Shown in pieces: positions 44,926 to 56,401 of a DNA stretch of 64,000 bases. Each line of letters opens with the position of its first letter. Positions within the stretch are counted from its first letter, which is position 1. A program made the translations under genes and the position numbers. The DNA is from Actinomycetes bacterium. GTDB taxonomy: Bacteria > Actinomycetota > Actinomycetes > Actinomycetales > Dermatophilaceae. Below the pieces are notes generated by a model. The model ran no database searches. It worked only from the letters and a program-made list of their open reading frames with translations, and was not told the DNA's origin. The stretch spans positions 186,001-250,000 of the forward strand of contig JAEZWF010000012.1 in assembly GCA_023420415.1 (NCBI GenBank). Direction: 5' to 3'.

Positions 44926-46269
44926 GTGACCGTTCCTGCCGCAACGGGTGCTCCCAGCGCCCGCATCCACCGGGCCTGGTGGGTCGCCCTCGTCGTGCTC
45001 GGCGCGCTCGTGGCCGCAGCCGGCTTCCGGTCCTCGACCGGCGCGTTGTTGGTGCCGCTCGAGACCGAGTTCGGCTGGTCGCGCGCCACCACGTCCGGCG
45101 CCGTGACCGCCAACCTGGTGATCTACGGCTTGACGGCGCCGTTCGCGGCGGCGCTGATGGAGCGGTTCGGCATCCGCCGGGTGGTCGTCTCCTCGCTGCT
45201 GCTCGTGGCCGTCGGGTCGGGCCTGACCACCGTGATGACCGCCGCCTGGCAGCTCTGGGTGCTGTGGGGTCTCGCGGTTGGCATCGGCACCGGCGCCATG
45301 GCGCTCGTGCTCGGCTCGGTGGTCGCGAACCGGTGGTTCGTCGAGGCGCGCCGCGGCCTGGTCACCGGCATCTTCTCCGCGGCCGGTGCCGCGGGCCAGC
45401 TCGTCTTCCTCCCCGGCATCGCCGCCCTCGCCACGGGGCCGGGCTGGCGCTGGGCGGCCCTGGTGGTCGCCGCCGCCGCCCTGCTGCTCGCGCCAGTCGT
45501 GCTCCTCGTCGTGCGCGACCGGCCTGCTGACGTCGGACTGCGCCCGTTCGGTGCCCCGGCGACAGACACCGGCGAAGGCGAGCAAGCGGCATACCCCCAT
45601 GCCACCGGTCCCGGCCCTGGCCGTCTCGCCCTGCGCACGCTGCGCGAAGGTGCCCGCTCGCCGGTCTTCTGGATCCTGTTCGGCACGTTCTGGATCTGCG
45701 GCTGGTCGACCAACGGCCTCATCGGCACCCACTTCATCCCCGCCGCGCACGACCACGGCATGCCTGAGACGACCGCCGCCGGGCTGCTCGCGCTCGTCGG
45801 CGTGTTCGACCTCGTCGGCACGATCGCCTCAGGCTGGCTCGCCGACAAGGTCGACCCGCGGTTCCTGCTCTGCGGCTACTACGGCTTCCGCGGGCTGTCG
45901 CTGCTCTTCGTGCCCGCCCTGCTCGGGCCGGACATCCATCCGAGCCTATTCCTCTTCATCGTCTTCTACGGGCTCGACTGGGTCGCCACCGTGCCGCCCA
46001 CGATTGCGTTGTGCCGCAAGCACTTTGGCGTCGCAAGGTCGAGCGTGGTCTTCGGTTGGGTCTTCGCCGCGCACATGGTGGGGGCTGGCGTCGCCGCCTC
46101 GTATGCCGGGTGGGTGCGCCAGGGGACCGGGTCCTACGACACCGCGTGGCTCACCGCCGGCGGGCTCTGCCTCTTCGCTGCCCTGGCCTGCCTCGCGATC
46201 ACCCGCACCCCGCAGCGCGGCCCGTGGAACCCCGAGCACGAGGAGGCCGAGGTCGCCGCCATCGCCTGA
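44926..46269 (+). CDS. Major facilitator superfamily transporter
   Basis: 447 residues with 12 hydrophobic segments and a charged linker between halves (about 203-230). N-terminal half: WWVALVVLGALVAAAGFRSS, LETEFGWSRATTSGAVTANLVIYGLTAP, and MERFGIRRVVVSSLL, the loop-2 region. Closest in look to the oxalate/formate or monocarboxylate-like branch (RFGxR, GWSRAT). Substrate unknown. Confidence 0.85.
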   Translation: MTVPAATGAPSARIHRAWWVALVVLGALVAAAGFRSSTGALLVPLETEFGWSRATTSGAVTANLVIYGLTAPFAAALMERFGIRRVVVSSLLLVAVGSGLTTVMTAAWQLWVLWGLAVGIGTGAMALVLGSVVANRWFVEARRGLVTGIFSAAGAAGQLVFLPGIAALATGPGWRWAALVVAAAALLLAPVVLLVVRDRPADVGLRPFGAPATDTGEGEQAAYPHATGPGPGRLALRTLREGARSPVFWILFGTFWICGWSTNGLIGTHFIPAAHDHGMPETTAAGLLALVGVFDLVGTIASGWLADKVDPRFLLCGYYGFRGLSLLFVPALLGPDIHPSLFLFIVFYGLDWVATVPPTIALCRKHFGVARSSVVFGWVFAAHMVGAGVAASYAGWVRQGTGSYDTAWLTAGGLCLFAALACLAITRTPQRGPWNPEHEEAEVAAIA

Positions 46270-46296
46270 GAGGGGCCCGGGTGAGAAAGTGGGTGC

Positions 46297-46584
46297 ATGG
46301 CAGACATCGAGGTGACTGACAACCCTGACGAGAGCCGCTTCGAGGCCAGGGTCGACGGCGAGGTCGCGGGCTTCGCGGCATACCGGCTCAGCGACGGCCG
46401 CATCGTCTTCACGCACACCGAGGTCGATGACGCCTTCGGCGGCCAGGGCGTCGGCGGCGCCCTCGCCCGGGGCGCGCTCGACCAGGTGCGCGCAGCCGGG
46501 GACCGGCAGGTGGTCGCGCTCTGCCCGTTCATCGCGGCGTGGATCGACAAGCACCCCGACTACCAGGACCTGCTCGCCTCCTGA
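46297..46584 (+). CDS. GNAT-fold N-acetyltransferase-like protein (YidJ type)
   Basis: 95 residues, the short GNAT subfamily: EVAGFAAYRLSDGRIVFTHTEVDDAFGGQGVGGALARGALDQVRAAGDRQVVALCPFIAAWIDKHPDY, with the acetyl-CoA loop GGQGVGGALARGALDQ. The small size fits the PF14542 type family; substrate unknown. Confidence 0.85.
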   Translation: MADIEVTDNPDESRFEARVDGEVAGFAAYRLSDGRIVFTHTEVDDAFGGQGVGGALARGALDQVRAAGDRQVVALCPFIAAWIDKHPDYQDLLAS

Positions 46585-46652
46585 GGTGTTCGCAGGGGGA
46601 CCAAGTGCAGGCATCATGCATGCATGCCGGCTCGGCCCCTGAGGTGAGCACG

Positions 46653-46675
46653 CGGCATACGCCGTCGGTATGCCG
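46653..46675. repeat. Inverted pair of the TATGCCG word upstream of secA
   Basis: CGGCATAC (46653-46660), seven bases, GTATGCCG (46668-46675). It can form an eight-bp hairpin and lies 69 bases after the GNAT stop, so it may terminate that transcript. A second imperfect hairpin, GGCGCCCGC/GCGGGGGCGCC, is at 46722-46743. The rest of 46585-46840 has a possible -10 (TAGCCT, 46779-46784) and a ribosome site (AGGAGAG) for secA. Confidence 0.65.
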
Positions 46676-46840
46676 GCCGGGCACGGAACAGGGGTGCCTC
46701 ACCAAGCGTTCGGGTGGGGTAGGCGCCCGCTCGCGGGGGCGCCGTCCGGTGCTGGTCACCCGGGGTGAACCAGTCGACTAGCCTAGGGCGGGCTGCGCCA
46801 CAGGGATGGCGTCGGCCGTGAACCATCCAGGAGAGACTTC

Positions 46841-49828
<2,988 letters not shown>

Positions 49829-49844
49829 GGCGGGCACAAGCACG

Positions 49845-49880
49845 AGTGGCCGGTGCGGGGGAGACCCTGCACCGGCCACT
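49845..49880 (+). terminator. Terminator after secA
   Basis: AGTGGCCGGTGC (49845-49856) plus GGG pairs with CCC plus TGCACCGGCCACT (49865-49880) with a one-base bulge and a loop of about five; TTTGCG follows. The stem is strong and lies 17 bases after the stop. Confidence 0.8.
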
Positions 49881-49931
49881 TTGCGTTGTGCCGCACCACG
49901 ATTCGGTATGCCGCGTGGCTGGGTCTCGCGG

Positions 49932-50468
49932 TCAGCCCACCTGCAGTGCCTCGACCCGCCAACGCCCGTCGAGCCCGACCATCCGGAACGCGACGGCCCG
50001 CACACGGTTGCCGTCCACGACGACCGCGCTCACCTCGGCGACGCCGTCCGCGGGCTCGCACACCCGCACCCGGCGCACGACCGTGCGACGCACGTCGTCA
50101 CGGGACCGGCGCAGGGTGCCGGCACGCCGAGCCGACACGACCGCACGACGCGCCACCACGGCATACACCTCGGGCACGGTCCAGCGGAGCAGCTGCGGCG
50201 CGGGCCTCGAACCGGACATCACCTCCACGAGCGCCTGGGCTATGTGCGCGCCCCACTCCTGGGGGTCGGGCAGGTCGTCGCGGCGGGTGGCCTGGGCGCC
50301 GAAGAGCTGCTCGTCGGTGAGGGTGGTGAAGTCGACCGCGAGGGCGTCCTGGATGTAGGGGGACGGCTGCGTCTCGGTGGGCGACCACTCGGGCTCCGGG
50401 ATCACCGGCGGGCGCTGACGCGGAGCGGGCAGGATGCGGATCGGGCGCAGCTGCGGCTGGGCGCTCAT
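49932..50468 (-). CDS. DUF6459 (Rv3235-type) conserved actinobacterial protein
   Basis: 178 residues from the ATG at 50468. A disordered N-terminal third, then a compact domain: EWGAHIAQALVEVMSGSRPAPQLLRWTVPEVYAVVARRAV and VRVCEPADGVAEVSAVVVDGNRVRAVAFRMVGLDGRWRVEALQVG. The family is found next to secA/LysM genes in actinobacteria; function unknown. It overlaps the LysM gene by four bases. Confidence 0.8.
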   Translation of the reverse strand: MSAQPQLRPIRILPAPRQRPPVIPEPEWSPTETQPSPYIQDALAVDFTTLTDEQLFGAQATRRDDLPDPQEWGAHIAQALVEVMSGSRPAPQLLRWTVPEVYAVVARRAVVSARRAGTLRRSRDDVRRTVVRRVRVCEPADGVAEVSAVVVDGNRVRAVAFRMVGLDGRWRVEALQVG

Positions 50469-51349
50469 CGGGTCACCGCCGTCCGGCCGCCCGGGACCTG
50501 GAGCACCATGCCCGGATGGATCAGGTCCGGGTCGTCGCCGATGAGGTCCCGGTTGGCGGCATACCAGCGGGGCCAGGCGCGGGCGACCTCGGCATCGCTC
50601 GCGCCGGCGCCGAGGTGCCGGGCTGCGATGGCCCACAGACTGTCACCGCGGCGCACGACGACCGTGCCGTCCTGCTCGCCCTGCGCGACCCGGCCCGTCA
50701 CCAGCTCGGGGGAGGCCTGCGGCCGCACCAGCGGACGGGTGGGGGTCCACCCCGGCGGTGCGACGTCGACCGGTGCCGTTGCACTTGCGCTCGCTGGAGT
50801 CGTGGGCGCGAAGCTCGGCGTCGGGGCTGGGCTGGGGGTGCCCTTGGCCGGGTCGGCGGGGGCGGGAGTGGTGGAGCTGAACCCGGGGCCGGACCCAAGG
50901 GTGGCCGCGGCCCCGTGGTCTGCCTTGTCGCCTGCCGCCGTCGAGGCTGTCGCGGCGAAGCCGGGTGGCGGCACGGGCCCGGGTCCGCCCACGGCGCTGC
51001 TGGGGGTGGCGATGGCGCCGACCACGGCGCCCACGAGCACCGCGGCGAGCCGCTGGGTGACGACGGGGGTCCACCGGTTGCCGGCGCGGCGGGCCAGCTC
51101 GCCGGCGTGACCCGGCAGGTGGCCGAGGATCCCGACGACGAGCCCCAGGCCGAGCCAGATCGCCAGCGCCAGGGCGGCGGCTGCGGCAAGGGCGGCCACG
51201 ACCTCCTCGGGGTTGCTCGGACCGGGCGCGTTCACCGGCCCCCACAGGGCCCGCGCGAGTGCGCCGAGTCCTGCGACCCCCAACGTCGTGGCCGTGACGG
51301 CGAGCAGGGCGGTGGCGACCACCCGGCCCGGTGTGCGTTGCGTCGTCAT
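50465..51349 (-). CDS. LysM-domain cell-wall protein with N-terminal membrane segments
   Basis: 294 residues. Three membrane segments (about 10-30, 50-75, 100-120), a Pro/Ala/Thr-rich stalk (about 125-225) and a C-terminal LysM: VVVRRGDSLWAIAARHLGAGASDAEVARAWPRWYAANRDLIGDDPDLIHPGMVLQVP, split at its usual turns. LysM binds peptidoglycan. It is in an operon with the DUF6459 gene. Confidence 0.85.
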   Translation of the reverse strand: MTTQRTPGRVVATALLAVTATTLGVAGLGALARALWGPVNAPGPSNPEEVVAALAAAAALALAIWLGLGLVVGILGHLPGHAGELARRAGNRWTPVVTQRLAAVLVGAVVGAIATPSSAVGGPGPVPPPGFAATASTAAGDKADHGAAATLGSGPGFSSTTPAPADPAKGTPSPAPTPSFAPTTPASASATAPVDVAPPGWTPTRPLVRPQASPELVTGRVAQGEQDGTVVVRRGDSLWAIAARHLGAGASDAEVARAWPRWYAANRDLIGDDPDLIHPGMVLQVPGGRTAVTR

Positions 51350-51409
51350 CCTGACAACCCCCTATCGGCCTTTATGGCCGTTTGCCTTTGTTTGCGTGTG
51401 ATGAAGGCT

Positions 51410-51423
51410 AACTGTAGACAGTT
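51410..51423. promoter_or_regulatory. Perfect 14-bp palindrome in a divergent promoter region
   Basis: AACTGTAGACAGTT: half-sites AACTGT/ACAGTT around AG. It lies about 25 bases before TAGGCT (51449-51454), the likely -10 of the gene at 51491, so it may bind a repressor or activator. The surrounding stretch 51361-51425 is AT-richer than the rest. Confidence 0.45.
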
Positions 51424-51490
51424 GGATCCGCAAGGCTCGTGGGATCGCTAGGCTCGCCCCGCCGCCGATCGGACCGAGAAGGGGTGGGGC

Positions 51491-52039
51491 ATGCGCTGGG
51501 AAGACCTGTTCGCCGACCTGGAGTCGCAGTGGGACGCCGAGCAGCGACGCGAGCTCGACGCCGAGGTGGCCGACCGGACCCGACGAGAGAGGGCCTCGGT
51601 CGGGCTCTACGAGCGGCTCGCGGCGGCCGTCGGCGAGGAGGTGTCGGTGGTGCTGGCGACGGGGGTGCGCGTCAGCGGGCCGGTCGCCGACGTGGGTGAC
51701 GGGTGGCTCCTGCTGTCGGATCCGCGCCCGTCGGCGCAACCGATGGTGGTGCCCTTCGGGGCGGTGGCGGCCCTGATCGGCCTGCGTCCGCGAGCTGCCG
51801 GCCAGGGAATGGGGCGGTCCTTCGGACTGGGCTACGTCCTGCGCGGACTGAGTCGCGACCGAGCCGTCGTGGCCGTCACCGACGTCACCGGGTCGGTCAC
51901 GACGGGCACGGTCGACGCCGTCTGGTCGGACGCCTTCGAGCTGTCCGAACACGCCGCTGACCTGCCACGACGCCCCGAGAACGTCACCGGGCGCAGGGTC
52001 GTGCCCTTCGCCGCCCTGGTGCTGGTCCGACCGGCCTGA
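51491..52039 (+). CDS. Conserved hypothetical protein
   Basis: 182 residues, no membrane segment. It begins RWEDLFADLESQWDAEQRRELDAEVADRTRRERA, a charged helical part, followed by a beta-rich domain (VGEEVSVVLATGVRVSGPVADVGDGWLLLSDP and AVTDVTGSVTTGTVDAVWSD). I believe it is a family conserved in actinobacteria, sometimes annotated loosely as a Fis-type regulator, but I see no helix-turn-helix. Ribosome site GAGAAGGGG precedes the ATG. A strong terminator follows. Confidence 0.6.
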   Translation: MRWEDLFADLESQWDAEQRRELDAEVADRTRRERASVGLYERLAAAVGEEVSVVLATGVRVSGPVADVGDGWLLLSDPRPSAQPMVVPFGAVAALIGLRPRAAGQGMGRSFGLGYVLRGLSRDRAVVAVTDVTGSVTTGTVDAVWSDAFELSEHAADLPRRPENVTGRRVVPFAALVLVRPA

Positions 52040-52111
52040 GGGGTCACGGGCGGGCACGAACCAGTCGGCCGACGTCCCGGCCGCGGCGCGTCGAGCCGTG
52101 CCGGGCAAGCG

Positions 52112-52152
52112 TCACCGGGGTGGCCCACCCCCGTCGTGGGCCACCCCGGTGA
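52112..52152. terminator. Bidirectional terminator between convergent genes
   Basis: A perfect 17-bp stem, TCACCGGGGTGGCCCAC (52112-52128) with its complement (52136-52152), and a seven-base loop. It lies between the stop of the plus-strand gene at 52039 and that of the minus-strand HTH gene at 52167. Confidence 0.85.
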
Positions 52153-52166
52153 ACGGATGTGGTCGG

Positions 52167-52397
52167 TCAGTCCTGTCCCTGACCGAACGGGTGCGCTGCC
52201 ACGAAGTTCTTGGTCTCGTTGTACATCCGCTGGATGTAGCTCTCGAGCTCCGCAACCTCGACCCGCCACTGACCGCGCCCGCCGACCTTGATCGCGGGCA
52301 GCTCGCCGGACCGCACCAAGGCGTACGCCTGCGCGGAGGAGATGTCGAGCACCTCGGACACCTCGGACAACTGGATGAAGCGCTTGGCCACAGCCAA
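52167..52397 (-). CDS. Small helix-turn-helix (excisionase-like) DNA-binding protein
   Basis: 76 residues: RFIQLSEVSEVLDISSAQAYALVRSGELPAIKVGGRGQWRVEVAELESYIQRMY, a MerR/AlpA-like winged helix-turn-helix of the HTH_17 type. Although the fold suggests excisionase, no integrase or phage gene is near; such proteins are conserved next to the SAF/CpaE-like pair in actinobacteria, so regulation of that module is plausible. Its sequence does not match BldC closely. Confidence 0.8.
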   Translation of the reverse strand: MAVAKRFIQLSEVSEVLDISSAQAYALVRSGELPAIKVGGRGQWRVEVAELESYIQRMYNETKNFVAAHPFGQGQD

Positions 52398-52663
52398 CCC
52401 CTCTCAACTGATCCCCACCCTGCTTGACTGGGGTCATACCTGCTCTTGACCAACTTTTTACCATGATCTTGCGTTCACGTCCGGTCGAACACGGAATTCT
52501 CTCAGAATCAATAGTTCGGCCGCGCCTGCGACTTTGCCCCTGTGGATGACTTCGCCGCTGTGGATTCGCACTCGCTGGAGCCCGTCGGTGCGCCATGATT
52601 GGATCCGGCGCCCGCCGGGTCGGAGCCGCCAACGCCACCAACCAGGACCAAGGGGGACGTTTC

Positions 52664-53332
52664 GTGACGGACCTGCCCACGCCCACCGCCAACCGCCTGC
52701 GCCGGCCGGGGTGGCGCGACACGCGCCTGCTCATCGGTCTCGTGCTGGTGCTCGCCTCCGTGGCTGTGGGCTCGTACGTCGTGTCACGGGCCGACGACCG
52801 GGTACCCGTCTTCGCCGCGGGTAAACCGCTCGTGCCCGGCCAGCCACTGCGCGAGGGCGATCTCGTGCGCGTCGAGGTGCAGCTGGGCTCCCAGGACGCC
52901 CGGTACGTCTCGGCCACCCCCGGGCTTCCGGGCGACCGGTTCGTCCTGCGTGAGGTGCCGGCTGGTGAGCTCGTGCCCCTGTCCGCGGTGGGTGGCCGCG
53001 ACCAGGTCGACGTCCAGCCGCTCACCTTGAGCGTCGACGCCGGGTCGGCCTCGACCCTCCAGCGCGGCGCGCGCGTGGACGTCTACGTCAACCCGGTTGA
53101 CCGTAGGGCTTCTGCCGGCTCTCGTTCGTACCGAGGTCCGGAGCTGGCACTGCGTGGCGTGTCGGTCGTGGGTGTCGCCAAGTCCTCCAGCGGGCTCGGG
53201 TCCAGCGGCGGCGACCGCGCGATCCAGGTCATGGCCCCCACCGACCGCATCAAGGGCATCATCGGCGACGTCGACGCCGGCGCCCGCATCACCGTCGTCC
53301 CGGTCGTGGCCGCCGACGGGAACGCCGGATGA
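52664..53332 (+). CDS. SAF-domain protein (CpaB-like), orphan
   Basis: 222 residues from the GTG at 52664 (ribosome site AAGGGGGAC). One membrane segment (LLIGLVLVLASVAVGSYVV), then a SAF domain (VPVFAAGKPLVPGQPLREGDLVRVEVQLG ... DRFVLREVPAGELVPLSAVGG) and a short tail. Similar in plan to the CpaB of the Tad locus at 33475, but no pilin, TadA or TadBC genes are next to it. It is coupled (ATGA) to the ATPase-like gene. The upstream gap 52398-52663 holds only a likely promoter region. Confidence 0.75.
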   Translation: MTDLPTPTANRLRRPGWRDTRLLIGLVLVLASVAVGSYVVSRADDRVPVFAAGKPLVPGQPLREGDLVRVEVQLGSQDARYVSATPGLPGDRFVLREVPAGELVPLSAVGGRDQVDVQPLTLSVDAGSASTLQRGARVDVYVNPVDRRASAGSRSYRGPELALRGVSVVGVAKSSSGLGSSGGDRAIQVMAPTDRIKGIIGDVDAGARITVVPVVAADGNAG

Positions 53333-54582
53333 GCCGCACGATCCTCACGGCCGTCCCCGGACCGTGGGAGTCCGACCTCGTCACGACCGTGGAGGGGACC
53401 GCCGGGTATGCCGTGGCGCGCCGGTGTGCGGACCTGCCCGACCTGCTCGCGACGGCCGCCGCCGGGTTGGGGGAGGTGGCGCTGGTGTCCGCCGACCTGC
53501 GCGCGCTGGACCGTGCGGCGCTGCACGAGCTGACCCAGCACTCGGTGCTGGTCGCCGGTGTGGTTGCGCCCGGCGACGAGATGGGCGAGCGACGGCTGCG
53601 TCAGCTGGGGCTCGAGGTGGTCATCCCGGCGGACGTGGCCGCGCCTGACCTGCAGGACCGGCTCGACCAGCTGACCGAGGGCGCTGGCACGGGGCTGGCG
53701 CTGGAGGATGAGACACCCGCGGACGAGCTCCCCGACGTCGAGGACGAGCCCGGGAAGGTCCTGGCCGTGTGGGGGCCGACGGGTGCTCCCGGTCGCAGCA
53801 CCGTGGCGCTCAACCTCGCGGTGGAGCTCGCGACCCGCGCCCCCACCCTGCTGGTCGACCTCGACACCTACGGGTCGTCCCAAGCGCAGGCGCTGGGCCT
53901 GCTGGACGAGGCGCCCGGAATGGCCGCCGCCTGCCGCGCAGCCGACCAGGGCACGCTCGACCTGCCCGCCCTCGCCCGGCTGGCACCCGAGGTGGGCGGG
54001 GCACTGCGCATCCTCACCGGCATACCTCGCTCCCACCGGTGGACCGAGCTGCGCGCGCCGTCGGTGGCGCACGTGCTCAGCCTGGCGCGGCAGCTCGTGC
54101 GGTTCGTCGTCGTGGACTGTGGCTTCGGTATCGAGGACGACGAGGAGCTGTCGTACGACACGGTCGCGCCCAGGCGCAACGCCACCACGCTCACCGCGCT
54201 GGAGGAGGCGGACGAGCTCGTCGTCGTCGGCGCCGGCGACCCCGTCGGGCTGCAGCGTCTCGTGCGCGGTGTGCAGGACCTCGGCGTGGTCCCTGCGCCC
54301 TCGGGGCGGGTGGTGGTCGTCAACAAGGTGCGGGCCGCGTCGGTCGGGTCGCACCCAGAGCGACGCATCAGCGAGGCGCTCGGCCGGTTCGCCGGCATGG
54401 ACGACATCGTCTACCTGCCGTGGGACCCCGCGGCGGTCGACGGTGCGATGCTCGCCGGCACGTCGCTCGCCGAGCACGCTCCCCAGTCGGACCTGCGCAA
54501 GGCCGTGACCGGCCTGGCCGACCGGTATGCCGCGCGCCCGGGTGCGCGCCGTGAGCGCGGCCGGGTGCGGCTGGGGCGTTGA
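53329..54582 (+). CDS. CpaE/MinD-like protein with an altered P-loop, orphan
   Basis: 417 residues. The N-terminal part is receiver-like (residues about 1-110), the C-terminal part is MinD-like: VLAVWGPTGAPGRSTVALNLAVELA, LLVDLDTYGSSQAQALGL, FVVVDCGFGIE. The deviant Walker A lysines are absent (GPTGAPGRST, with Arg where the P-loop Lys is expected), so ATP hydrolysis may be weak or lost. It forms a two-gene unit with the SAF protein. Confidence 0.75.
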   Translation: MSRTILTAVPGPWESDLVTTVEGTAGYAVARRCADLPDLLATAAAGLGEVALVSADLRALDRAALHELTQHSVLVAGVVAPGDEMGERRLRQLGLEVVIPADVAAPDLQDRLDQLTEGAGTGLALEDETPADELPDVEDEPGKVLAVWGPTGAPGRSTVALNLAVELATRAPTLLVDLDTYGSSQAQALGLLDEAPGMAAACRAADQGTLDLPALARLAPEVGGALRILTGIPRSHRWTELRAPSVAHVLSLARQLVRFVVVDCGFGIEDDEELSYDTVAPRRNATTLTALEEADELVVVGAGDPVGLQRLVRGVQDLGVVPAPSGRVVVVNKVRAASVGSHPERRISEALGRFAGMDDIVYLPWDPAAVDGAMLAGTSLAEHAPQSDLRKAVTGLADRYAARPGARRERGRVRLGR

Positions 54583-54589
54583 CGGGTCC

Positions 54590-55912
54590 TCAGGAGCTGA
54601 AGAGCAGGGTGAGACCGCCGACCGTGTAGACCACCATCAGCACGAGCAGCGGCACCTGCCCCGCCACCGCGGCCCGGCGAGGAAAGAGGGTCAGCGCGCG
54701 TTCGTGCGCGACGACCACCCCGAGCACGTGCCCGGTGATGATCGCGACGACCTGGATGGCGGCCACCAGGCTCGGGTTGATCAGTGCCGCCGCCGGAGCA
54801 ACCGTGGCCGTGCCGAGCCAGTTCCCGCCGGTGCCAAGGGGATCGGAGAACTTGGCGAGTCCGTTGGTGCCCTCCCAGACCCACAGCGACCAGTAGTGGG
54901 CGATGAGGTAGCCGGCCGCGATGGGGATGAGGGACGGCGCGAACGCACTGGCCACACCGTGCCACGACACCCTCGCCAGGCGCGCGGACAGCCACGCCGC
55001 CAGGGCGAGTGAGCCGGCGACGACGAGGCACACGCCGACCAGGCCCGCCGTCTCCCAGAGCCTCGGGAACGAGCGTCCCTGGACGAAGCCGTACCAGCGG
55101 GACTCGCCCGAGAACCCGTCGTAGGCAGTGGTGCCCAGCAGCACCGCGCACACCGCGAGGAGGCCCCGGTCGAGCCGGACCTGCAGCGGTCCGTGCAGCG
55201 GGGTGCGCCAGACCCACCGCCCGTCGGCCCGGCGCCCCAGCGGGCTCAACGTGCCGTAGAGCGAGGACCACGCCGTGAACGCATCGCCACGGCCCAGGTA
55301 GGGGCGGCCGAAGACGAGCGAGAGGATGACGCCGACCAGCAGGTAGCCGAAGACCGCCACCCGCAGCACCGGCAGGTCGGCGTTGTCCGGTGCGATCAGC
55401 TCGAGCCACACGAAGGCGGCCAGGCCGATCGCGGCGGGCCAGTAGCCCCAGCGGTAGTCGGCGAGGGCGAAGTCGGGTTCCACGCGCGCGAGGCGGAGCA
55501 GGCCTGCGTGCAGCCAACGCAACGGGTTGACGAGGCGCCACACCCCACCTACCAGCATCGACAGGAAGGCCAAGCCCACCCAGAGCCAGACGTAGACCAC
55601 GCTGGCCACGGGGTTGTTGGCGTCGTCCTTGCCGAAGACAAGTGACATGAGCGTCCAGGCTGCGACGAAAAGCGTTGCCAGCACGGCGATCCCGCGCAGT
55701 GCAGGGGAGTCGAGGGCCAGGGCGAGCAGCTTGGGCACGAGCCGCCCGTCGGTGTCGCGCAGCCGCGGGGTCTTCCAGAGGGCACCGAGCGCCACGAAGG
55801 AGATGACGAGCGCGAGGCCGGCTCCGACCAGCAGGTAGGAGAACGGCAGCGGCAGGTCCTCGCGGGACCCGACACCGTGTGCCGGTAGGGCGGCGAGGAC
55901 GCCGAGGGTCAC
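54590..55912 (-). CDS. Polytopic membrane protein of unknown function
   Basis: 440 residues with about ten to twelve membrane segments, including YLLVGAGLALVISFVALGAL and VVAIITGHVLGVVVAHERAL. Conserved bits such as GGVWRLVNPLRWLHAGLLRL are seen in actinobacterial proteins paired with a small cupredoxin. It shares four bases with the cupredoxin-like gene, so they are translated together. No transport motif recognised. Confidence 0.65.
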   Translation of the reverse strand: MTLGVLAALPAHGVGSREDLPLPFSYLLVGAGLALVISFVALGALWKTPRLRDTDGRLVPKLLALALDSPALRGIAVLATLFVAAWTLMSLVFGKDDANNPVASVVYVWLWVGLAFLSMLVGGVWRLVNPLRWLHAGLLRLARVEPDFALADYRWGYWPAAIGLAAFVWLELIAPDNADLPVLRVAVFGYLLVGVILSLVFGRPYLGRGDAFTAWSSLYGTLSPLGRRADGRWVWRTPLHGPLQVRLDRGLLAVCAVLLGTTAYDGFSGESRWYGFVQGRSFPRLWETAGLVGVCLVVAGSLALAAWLSARLARVSWHGVASAFAPSLIPIAAGYLIAHYWSLWVWEGTNGLAKFSDPLGTGGNWLGTATVAPAAALINPSLVAAIQVVAIITGHVLGVVVAHERALTLFPRRAAVAGQVPLLVLMVVYTVGGLTLLFSS

Positions 55913-56367
55913 TGGACCGCGATCTTGAGCAGCCGCAGCTCGGGCTCGTGCGTCTCGACCTCGTAGACGCCTGGAGCGTCGCCCGTGAGCTCGACGCTTG
56001 TCGGCTGGCCGGCCTTGAGCGTCTTCTCGAGGTCGAAGCCGTGGATGTGCAGGACGTCGTCGTGGTCGCTCGTCACCGTGAGCGTGAGCGTCTCACCGAC
56101 ACCCAGCTTCACCGTGCTCGGTGCCGGGTCCACCTTCCTGCCGGTGACGGTGACCTCGACGGTGCGGCCGGCCGGCGCGGACGTGGTCGAGCTGGTCGAC
56201 GTGGCGCTGGTGGCGGTGCTTCCCGAGGTCGTGGAGCTCGACGGTGTGGAGCTCGACGAGGTGCTGCCGCCACCGGCCGGTTCGCCGCCCCCACCACACC
56301 CGGCGAGGGCGAACGCGAGCGCCAGCCCCGCGGCATACGACACGGCACGACGAGAGGTCTTGGTCAC
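55909..56367 (-). CDS. Cupredoxin-like lipoprotein
   Basis: 152 residues from the GTG at 56367. Signal peptide and lipobox AFALAGC, then a Ser/Thr/Gly-rich linker (about 25-65), then a beta-barrel domain VEVTVTGRKVDPAPSTVKLGVGETLTLTVTSDHDDVLHIHGFDL with possible copper ligands (HIH). The C-terminal YEVETHEPELRLLKIAVQ lacks a typical Cys/Met ligand set, so it may bind copper differently or not at all. It is the first gene of the pair with 54590-55912. Confidence 0.75.
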   Translation of the reverse strand: MTKTSRRAVSYAAGLALAFALAGCGGGGEPAGGGSTSSSSTPSSSTTSGSTATSATSTSSTTSAPAGRTVEVTVTGRKVDPAPSTVKLGVGETLTLTVTSDHDDVLHIHGFDLEKTLKAGQPTSVELTGDAPGVYEVETHEPELRLLKIAVQ

Positions 56368-56401
56368 GAATCTCAGTCTAGGGGGCCGTTTCTGACACGA
56401 T

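Noticed and set aside
52167..52397. A phage excisionase marking an integrated element
   Set aside because: No integrase, attachment-site duplication, tRNA or phage gene is near; the HTH fold alone is common in chromosomal regulators.
52167..52397. BldC
   Set aside because: Size and fold are similar, but the recognition-helix region does not resemble BldC as I know it.
53769..54554. A second frame inside the orphan CpaE-like gene
   Set aside because: Arg/Gly/Ala-rich composition with no start signal; it is a shadow of the MinD-like frame.
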